Assembly: GCA_020061965.1 (NCBI GenBank)
Contig: JAGUXG010000131.1
Coordinates: 1 to 11,451, forward strand
DNA: 11,451 nucleotides
Source: a bacterium
GTDB lineage: Bacteria > UBA9089 > UBA9088 > JAGUXG01
Direction: 5' to 3'
Shown here piece after piece: positions 6,602 to 11,451 of this stretch. Under the pieces are notes generated by a model, which had not been told where the DNA came from, did not search any database, and saw nothing but the letters and a program-made list of their open reading frames with translations. Both the position numbers and the translations under genes were made by a program. How positions within the stretch are numbered: the first letter of the stretch is position 1; each line of letters begins with the position of its first letter.

Positions 6602-6673
6602 TTATAATCGTATTATTCTATGAATGATTGCCTTATTCTGAGTCTTAAAAACAACCACATCCCCTATTTTATA
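6602..6673 (-). pseudogene. Tail of a signal peptidase-like (S24/S26) gene
   Basis: An open frame of 23 codons ending in TAA (6602-6604), reading YKIGDVVVF, then a short linker and AIIHRIIRL. The pairing of a K-x-GDVVVF strand with an IIHRII strand is characteristic of S24/S26 signal-peptidase-type proteins, where the segment precedes the catalytic Lys region. There is no start codon and no ribosome site. The recognisable part begins exactly at the TATA edge of MITE-A copy 3, so the element or a recombination at it probably removed the rest. The fragment is short, so the family call is tentative. Confidence 0.45.
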
Positions 6674-6871
6674 CTCAAGAAACACGAAGTTTACCGAAAA
6701 AATATATGATAAAAAGGGGGGACAGGGCTCAAGTGTTTAATCATCTTACCTTCACTTGACCACTTGACCCCTCGACTCCTTGAACCCTTTTAAGCTTAAA
6801 TTTTAGCAAAGTAAGATTTCTTCTCGGTATACAACCTCACTCTCTTTGTAAACCTGATTTACTTGGGTATA
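6670..6871 (+). mobile_element. MITE-A copy 3, inverted orientation
   Basis: 202 bp bounded by TATACTCAAG (6670-6679) and ACTTGGGTATA (6861-6871), oriented opposite to copies 1 and 2. Both ends match: the right end shares 32 bp with the others, and the left end (AAACACGAAGTTTACCGA) matches the far end of copy 1. The centre is unrelated to copies 1 and 2: instead of heptamers it holds octamers, CACTTGAC at 6753-6760 and 6761-6768, then CCCTCGAC and TCCTTGAA to 6784, plus a G-run at 6716-6721. It lies between the divergent dnaE and fhs genes with the promoter-bearing end toward fhs. Confidence 0.75.
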
Positions 6872-6873
6872 AC
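6846..6873 (+). promoter_or_regulatory. Element-borne upstream promoter of fhs
   Basis: TTGTAA (6846-6851), 16-base spacer, TATAAC (6868-6873), from the conserved end of MITE-A copy 3 plus two flanking bases. The dyad GTAAA-N5-TTTAC starts within the -35. It would start transcription near 6880, just upstream of a second, better promoter at 6884-6912. Confidence 0.45.
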
Positions 6874-6883
6874 AAAATATTTC

Positions 6884-6912
6884 TTGCCAAAAAGATAAAT
6901 TTGCGGTATAAT
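6884..6912 (+). promoter_or_regulatory. Near-consensus sigma-70 promoter of fhs
   Basis: TTGCCA (6884-6889), exactly 17 bases, then perfect TATAAT (6907-6912). The predicted start is about 6919-6920, the last base of the target duplication that precedes MITE-B. The resulting leader to the fhs ATG would be about 178 bases. Confidence 0.7.
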
Positions 6913-6920
6913 CTTTTTCT

Positions 6921-7072
6921 GTAACACTTTACCCATCTGAAGTAAAATTTTATAAGTCGTTGATTTACAAGTACTTATACTTACGATTTTGCCAAAATGT
7001 TTAGTGAAATCTCGTAAGTTGTTGAATTTCAATAGGTTAAAGAAAAAACACTTCAGATGAGTAAATAGTTAC
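6921..7072. mobile_element. MITE-B with 23-bp inverted repeats and 8-bp target duplication
   Basis: The left arm 6921-6943 (GTAACACTTTACCC...) and right arm 7050-7072 (...GAGTAAATAGTTAC) are inverted repeats matching at 20 of 23 positions. They are flanked by perfect 8-bp direct repeats CTTTTTCT at 6913-6920 and 7073-7080. Inside, ACTTACGA (6979-6986) pairs with TCGTAAGT (7012-7019), and two related 16-mers lie at 6953-6968 and 7015-7030. There is no ORF in the 152 bp. Ends beginning GTAA with 8-bp duplications are a hallmark of the IS66 family, so an IS66-type transposase may have moved it; that assignment is inferred. It is unrelated to MITE-A. Confidence 0.85.
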
Positions 7073-7086
7073 CTTTTTCTTAAATT

Positions 7087-7094
7087 AAGGAGGT
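7087..7094 (+). promoter_or_regulatory. Ribosome binding site of fhs
   Basis: AAGGAGGT with 4 bases to the ATG at 7099, a near-perfect Shine-Dalgarno that fixes the start. It lies 6 bases beyond the right target duplication of MITE-B, so the insertion left the translation signal untouched. Confidence 0.85.
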
Positions 7095-7098
7095 TTGA

Positions 7099-8793
7099 AT
7101 GAAGAGTGATATTGAGATTGCCCAAGAGGCTAAACTAAGGCCAATTATTGATGTGGCAAGGGATTTAGGGCTTAATGAAGATGAGATTGAGCTTTATGGA
7201 AAGTATAAGGCTAAGGTCTTGTTATCTACAATTGATAGGCTTAAAGATAAGCCTCAAGCAAAGTATATTGATGTTACAGCTATCACCCCAACACCATTGG
7301 GTGAGGGGAAGACAACAACAACTGTTGGTTTGGGCATGGCATTGAATAAAATAGGAAAGAAGGCAGTAATTACCATAAGACAGCCATCCTTGGGTCCTGT
7401 CTTTGGGATAAAAGGAGGAGCTGCAGGTGGAGGTTATTCCCAGATTATTCCTATGGAGGATTTTAATCTTCATCTCACAGGCGATACCCACGCTGTTTCC
7501 ATTGCCCATAACCTTCTGGCAGCATTTATTGACAATTCCATTGCAAAAGGGAATCCCTTAAATATTGACCCATTGTCTGTTACCTTTCGGAGGGTGGTTG
7601 ATATCTCTGATAGGTGTTTGCGAAATATTGTTATTGGTTTAGGCGGCAAAGATAATGGACTACCGAGAGAGACAGGCTTTGATATATCAGTTGCCTCTGA
7701 GGTGATGGCTATATTAGCTTTAACCACAGGTCTAAAAGACATAAGAATAAGACTTGGCAGGATAGTTATTGGCACAACTTATGATGGAAAGCCAGTAACA
7801 GCAGAAGACTTGGGGTGTGCTGGCGCGATGACTGTTCTCCTTCGCGATGCTATTAAACCAAACCTGATGCAGACCTTAGAGGGAACACCTGCCTTTGTTC
7901 ATGCAGGGCCATTTGCCAATATAGCCCATGGAAATAACTCAATTCTGGCAGATATGATCGCCACAAAGTGTGCCGATTATGTGGTTACAGAGTCAGGATT
8001 TGGTGCGGATATTGGTGCAGAGAAGTTCTTGAATATAAAGTGCAGATACTCGGGGCTTGTTCCAGATGTAGTAGTGTTGGTGGCAACTATCAGAGCCTTG
8101 AAGATGCACTCTGGTAAATTTACTGTTGTGGCTGGAAAGCCTTTGGACCAAGGTCTTTGCGAGGAAAATATCCCTGCTTTAGAGGAAGGGTGTTGCAATC
8201 TGGCAAAGCAGATAGAGAATATGAAGCTACATGGCCTGCCTGTTGTTGTGGCTATAAACAGGTTTACCCCAGATACAGACAAGGAGATTGAATCTGTCCG
8301 AAGGATAGCCAAAGAGTTTGGGGCATTGGATGCAGTCCCTTGTAATAATTGGGCAGAAGGTGGACAAGGTGCGATTGAGCTGGCAAATAGGGTCGTAGAG
8401 GCATGCAATCAACCTAAAGATTTTAGGTTCCTATATCCATTAGAGGCAACCATCAAGGAGAAGATAGAGGCGATTGCCACCAAGATATATGGGGCGAAAA
8501 AGGTTGTTTATGAACCATTGGCTGAAAAGAAGATAAGGCTCTACACAGAGTTTGGTTATGATAAACTTCCGATATGTATGGCCAAGACCCATCTATCTCT
8601 ATCCCATGACCCTGCTCTTAAAGGAAGACCAGAAGGATTTGACTTTCCAGTAAGGGATATAAATGCCTCTGTTGGTGCTGGATTCTTGTATCCCTTATGC
8701 GGTATGATGAGGACTATGCCTGGGCTTCCATCTGTTCCTGCTGGCACAAAGGTTGATATAGATGACGAAGGGAAAGTAATCGGGTTATTTTAA
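7099..8793 (+). CDS. fhs: Formate-tetrahydrofolate ligase
   Basis: A 564-residue enzyme, full length compared with about 557-560 in acetogens. It joins formate to tetrahydrofolate with ATP to give 10-formyl-THF, the entry step of the methyl branch of the Wood-Ljungdahl pathway or a source of C1 units for purines and methionyl-tRNA formylation. The signatures are the nucleotide-binding loop TPTPLGEGKTTT (63-74), RQPSLGP (94-100) followed by FGIKGGAAGGGYSQ (102-115), the HLTGD motif with DTHA, and conserved FVHAGPFANIAHGNNS and VTESGFGAD segments. A strong Shine-Dalgarno precedes the ATG. No folD, metF or other pathway gene is in the window, so acetogenesis cannot be claimed. Its leader carries two candidate promoters and MITE-B, and a decayed antisense frame overlaps its last 9 bases. 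Confidence 0.98.
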   Translation: MKSDIEIAQEAKLRPIIDVARDLGLNEDEIELYGKYKAKVLLSTIDRLKDKPQAKYIDVTAITPTPLGEGKTTTTVGLGMALNKIGKKAVITIRQPSLGPVFGIKGGAAGGGYSQIIPMEDFNLHLTGDTHAVSIAHNLLAAFIDNSIAKGNPLNIDPLSVTFRRVVDISDRCLRNIVIGLGGKDNGLPRETGFDISVASEVMAILALTTGLKDIRIRLGRIVIGTTYDGKPVTAEDLGCAGAMTVLLRDAIKPNLMQTLEGTPAFVHAGPFANIAHGNNSILADMIATKCADYVVTESGFGADIGAEKFLNIKCRYSGLVPDVVVLVATIRALKMHSGKFTVVAGKPLDQGLCEENIPALEEGCCNLAKQIENMKLHGLPVVVAINRFTPDTDKEIESVRRIAKEFGALDAVPCNNWAEGGQGAIELANRVVEACNQPKDFRFLYPLEATIKEKIEAIATKIYGAKKVVYEPLAEKKIRLYTEFGYDKLPICMAKTHLSLSHDPALKGRPEGFDFPVRDINASVGAGFLYPLCGMMRTMPGLPSVPAGTKVDIDDEGKVIGLF

Positions 8794-9072
8794 GAATTCT
8801 AATGCTCTTTTAATATCCTGCTTACTGCAGTGCGTGAACTCAGAAAGCCTTTCATCTTCATCACTTTCCTGATAAAAAGATTCATCTTTCTTGTTACCTA
8901 AGTGCTACCTGTCTAAAGTGCGGTCACGCACAGGCAGGTCAGCTTCTCTATATCCCTTCACTAACTCCTCTAATTCCTTAAACCTTCTTTCATTAAGAAC
9001 CTCTATCTTCCCAAGGTTAATCTTTTCTAAGGGATGGTCACCATGTGCCTTGGATAGAATAACAAAAAACAA
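8785..9072 (-). pseudogene. Decayed antisense reading frame, family not recognised
   Basis: A single minus-strand frame runs from about 9072 to a TAA at 8785-8787 with one internal TAG at 8905-8907. The upstream half reads like protein (AHGDHPLEKINLGKIEVLNE, then RRFKELEELVKGYREA), and the half after the stop is acidic and ends CSKQDIKRALEFLK. The TAG and the DLPVRDRTLDR stretch before it come from the palindrome at 8907-8939, so the frame was probably broken by that insertion. The only start candidate is a TTG at 9070-9072. The frame abuts the 23S promoter and overlaps the end of fhs by 9 bases. I do not recognise the family, and chance coding is possible. Confidence 0.4.
8907..8939. repeat. 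33-bp GC-rich palindromic repeat
   Basis: The outer arms ACCTG (8907-8911) and CAGGT (8935-8939) and the inner stem GTGCG (8918-8922) with CGCAC (8927-8931) around a GTCA loop make an imperfect hairpin. It is clearly richer in GC than the surrounding DNA. Very similar CCTG...GTGCG...CGCAC...CAGG palindromes recur in many uncultured bacterial genomes in my memory; only one copy is in this window, so mobility is inferred. It lies inside the decayed frame and supplies its stop codon. Confidence 0.6.
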
Positions 9073-9081
9073 AAAAACCTC

Positions 9082-9110
9082 TTGACAAAATATGTTCCAT
9101 AAAATATACT
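9082..9110 (+). promoter_or_regulatory. Strong promoter of the 23S rRNA gene
   Basis: Perfect TTGACA (9082-9087), 17-base spacer, TATACT (9105-9110), one mismatch from the full consensus. The predicted start is near 9117, about 50 bases before the mature 23S 5' end. The upstream DNA is rich in A-runs (9061-9077), resembling an UP element. The presence of its own promoter argues that this 23S gene is transcribed independently. Confidence 0.85.
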
Positions 9111-9131
9111 ATCAAAAATAGGAAAAGAATC

Positions 9132-9144
9132 TGTTCTTTGACAA
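9132..9144 (+). promoter_or_regulatory. boxA-like antitermination site
   Basis: TGTTCTTTGACAA closely matches the rRNA boxA (TGCTCTTTAACAA in E. coli, 11 of 13). NusB/NusE (S10) bind this RNA to protect untranslated rRNA transcripts from Rho. It lies between the predicted 23S transcription start and the mature 5' end, exactly where an autonomous rRNA unit would need it. Confidence 0.75.
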
Positions 9145-9698
9145 TTGAAGGATAAGCTGTGGTAGCGTAGGCAAGATAATAAGGGTATATGGTGGATGCC
9201 TTGGCGAAGAAGAACGATGAAGGACGTGGCTGGCTGCGATAAGCTACGGGGAGCCGTCGAGCAGGCTTTGAACCGTAGATTTCCGAATAGGGAAACCCGC
9301 TGAGGACAATGCCTCAGCATCCATACCTGAATATATAGGGTATGTGAAGAAGACCAGGAGAAGTGAAACATCTCAGTATCCTGAGGAAGAGAAAGAAACC
9401 TCGATTCTGAAAGTAGCGGCGAGCGAAATCAGAAGAGCCTAAACCACTTGTGTCAATAACCTAACTGTGTTCCACAAGTGGGGTTGTAGGGTCTAAATAG
9501 GGAGAAAGTTAGTATCGCCCGGGAAGTTAAAAGATTCATTTTTTTAGCTGAATTGTACTGGAAAGACAAGCTATAAAAGGTGATAGCCCTGTAAACGAAA
9601 AAATGAACTTCCTGTATTTAGATACCTAAGTAGGACGGGACACGAGAAACCCTGTCTGAATCTGGGAGGACCACCTCCTAAGGCTAAATATCTTCTTC

Positions 9699-9738
<40 letters not shown>

Positions 9739-9792
9739 TACTGCGGGAGCAGAGTGAAATAGTACCTGAAACCGTATACCTACAAGCTGCCA

Positions 9793-9934
9793 TAGGGCTA
9801 TGCCAGGTTAGGTAGGAGACCTGATTTAGGACTTCAGTTTGATAGATGGAAGAAAGAGAGGGCGCAAGCCTTTTTGAGTAAGACTCTATCCTACAGTTCT
9901 ACACCTCCTTCTGGCCACTGGAATGCCTAATGGC
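9793..9934 (+). other. Extended helix 25 of 23S rRNA (intervening-sequence site)
   Basis: Between ACAAGCTGCC and GCGTGCCTTTTGCATAATG, E. coli has about 40 bases while this gene has about 140. The outer arms GCCAT/ATGGC close the helix. Inside, GATAGA (9841-9846) pairs with TCTATC (9885-9890), enclosing a GGC-GCAA-GCC tetraloop hairpin. Helix 25 is a classical location of intervening sequences that RNase III excises, leaving fragmented 23S rRNA. There is no ORF in it. Whether it is excised cannot be read from the sequence. Confidence 0.8.
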
Positions 9935-10432
9935 GTGCCTTTTGCATAATGAGCCGGCGAGTTATTGGATGTTGCTAGGTTAAGTGGTATAAGCCATGAA
10001 ACCGTAGCGAAAGCGAGTCTGAATAGGGCGATTAGTAGTATCCAATAGACCCGAAACTGAGTGATCTATCCATGGCCAGGGTGAAGCAGGGTTAAAACCC
10101 TGTGAAGGCCCGAACCGGTGTAGGTTGAAAACTGCTCGGATGAGCTGTGGATAGGAGTGAAAGGCCAATCAAACTCAGTGATAGCTGGTTCTCCCCGAAA
10201 TGCCTTTAGGGACAGCCTCAGGTAATAAATTATGGTGGTAGAGCACTGAATGGACTAGGGGCCCGACAAAGGTTACCAAACCCAATCAAACTCCGAATGC
10301 TATAATTCGTATCCTGGGAGTGAGAAAAAGGGGGATAAGCTCCATTTTCTAAAGGGAAAGAACCCAGACCACCAGCTAAGGTCCCTAAGTACAAGCTTAG
10401 TGGAGAAGGATGTAGAGTTGCACAAACAACCA

Positions 10433-10464
<32 letters not shown>

Positions 10465-10540
10465 GAAAGCGTAATAGCTCACTGTTCGAGTGGCTCTGTG
10501 CCGAGAATCCAAGGGGGCTAAAGCTTGTCACCGAAGCTGT

Positions 10541-10635
10541 GGATATAAAGATAGCTTATAGTTGATAGGAAGATGATTAATGACTTCGGTTATTGATTGT
10601 TGATTTATCGCCAAACTATAGGTAATGCTTTATAT
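10541..10635 (+). other. Extended helix 45 of 23S rRNA (intervening-sequence site)
   Basis: E. coli has about 25 bases between CCGAAGCTG and GGTAGGGGAGCG; here the same conserved blocks are about 95 bases apart. The insert is AU-rich and folds: GATATAAAG at the left against CTTTATATG at the right, TTATAGTT against AACTATAG inside, and a tip hairpin AATGAC-TTCG-GTTATT (10579-10594) with a C(UUCG)G tetraloop. Helix 45 is the second classical intervening-sequence site. Excision by RNase III is plausible but not shown. Confidence 0.8.
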
Positions 10636-11367
10636 GGTAGGGGAGCGTTCCATACGGAGCGAAGGTAGACCGTGAGGACTGCTGGACTGTATGGAAGTGA
10701 GAATGCCGGCATGAGTAGCGATCAGGTGAGTGAGAACCTCACCCGCCGAAAACCTAAGGTTTCCTTGAGTAAAGCCAATCTGCTCAGGGTAAGTCGGACC
10801 CTAAGTCGAGGCCGAAAGGCGTAGGCGATGGAAGACAGGTTAAAATTCCTGTACCACCTTTTGTTGTTTTAGCGATGGGGTGACGTGGAAGGGTAAGCTG
10901 TGCGGTCTGTAGGATTAGATCGTCCAAGCCCAAAGGAGGAGTTTTTAGGTAAATCCGAAGGCTCTTAACTCTGAAGGGCGATGGGGACCTCGCGGCGAAA
11001 GCCAAGTGGGGAAGTAGCTGATCCCATACCACCCAGAAAAACCTCTAAGTGAGACAAGGGGTGTCCGTACCGTAAACTGACACAAGTAGGTGAGTAGAAT
11101 ATACTAAGGTGCTCGAGATAACCCTGGTTAAGGAACTCGGCAATATAACCCCGTAACTTCGGGAGAAGGGGTCCCATAAGGGTATAAAGGTTTACCTTTA
11201 TATCTAAGTGGGCGCAGTGAAAGGGCCCAGGCGACTGTTTAATAAAAACACAGGTCTCTGCTAAGTCGTAAGACGATGTATAGGGACTGACACCTGCCCG
11301 GTGCTGGAAGGTTAAGAGGAGGAGTCAGCTCTTCGTAAGAAGGGCGAAGCCCTGAATTGAAGCCCCA

Positions 11368-11451
<84 letters not shown>

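Noticed and set aside
7222..8747. Several minus-strand ORFs opposite fhs
   Set aside because: Shadows of a highly conserved gene; no motifs and poor starts.
7099..8793. Evidence for a complete Wood-Ljungdahl operon
   Set aside because: Only fhs is present; it also serves purine and formyl-methionine synthesis in non-acetogens.
8794..8906. Intrinsic terminator after fhs
   Set aside because: No GC-rich stem followed by a U-run is found; the hairpin at 8907-8939 lacks the U-run.

Overview
The window is bacterial chromosomal DNA, AT-leaning, with standard bacterial information-processing genes (DnaE, tRNAs, 23S rRNA) and formate-tetrahydrofolate ligase. The tRNA genes do not encode CCA. Unusual short-word repeats fill most gaps. 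The combination of folate-based C1 metabolism, an apparently unlinked 23S gene and abundant heptamer repeats suggests an uncultured anaerobic lineage (Omnitrophota- or Desantisbacteria-like are my guesses). I cannot place it from the sequence alone.

Left part, all on the minus strand and read right to left: dnaE (6537-3100), tRNA-Val(CAC), a small inverted-repeat element, a C4 zinc-ribbon coiled-coil protein overlapping an RNase H by an ATGA junction, a stand-alone HD-GYP protein whose stop codon touches the first base of tRNA-Leu(CAG), a second copy of the element, and a McsA-like UVR/zinc protein. The right part is on the plus strand: a third, inverted copy of the element, a second and different inverted-repeat element with an 8-bp target duplication, fhs, a decayed antisense reading frame, and a 23S rRNA gene with its own promoter and boxA that runs off the window end.

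The most interesting structure lies between the genes. Three copies of one short element (called MITE-A here) share TATA-bounded terminal inverted repeats but differ in their centres. In all three, the conserved end carries a TTGTAA-N16-TATA promoter-like sequence aimed at the nearest downstream gene (mcsA-like, zinc-ribbon/RNase H operon, fhs). A dyad GTAAA-N5-TTTAC sits at that promoter. This looks like a portable, possibly regulated promoter. A second element (MITE-B: 23-bp inverted repeats beginning GTAAC, perfect 8-bp duplication CTTTTTCT) has landed at the predicted transcription start of a second fhs promoter, so it would be transcribed as a structured leader.

Degenerate tandem repeats, mostly of 7-bp period and each with a different word, occur in at least five places, including in frame inside dnaE (about 23 extra residues). 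The 23S rRNA has extended AU-rich insertions at the two classical intervening-sequence sites, helix 25 and helix 45. Two gene remnants are visible: a 23-codon tail resembling an S24/S26 signal-peptidase-type protein beside MITE-A copy 3, and an antisense frame broken by a 33-bp palindrome after fhs.
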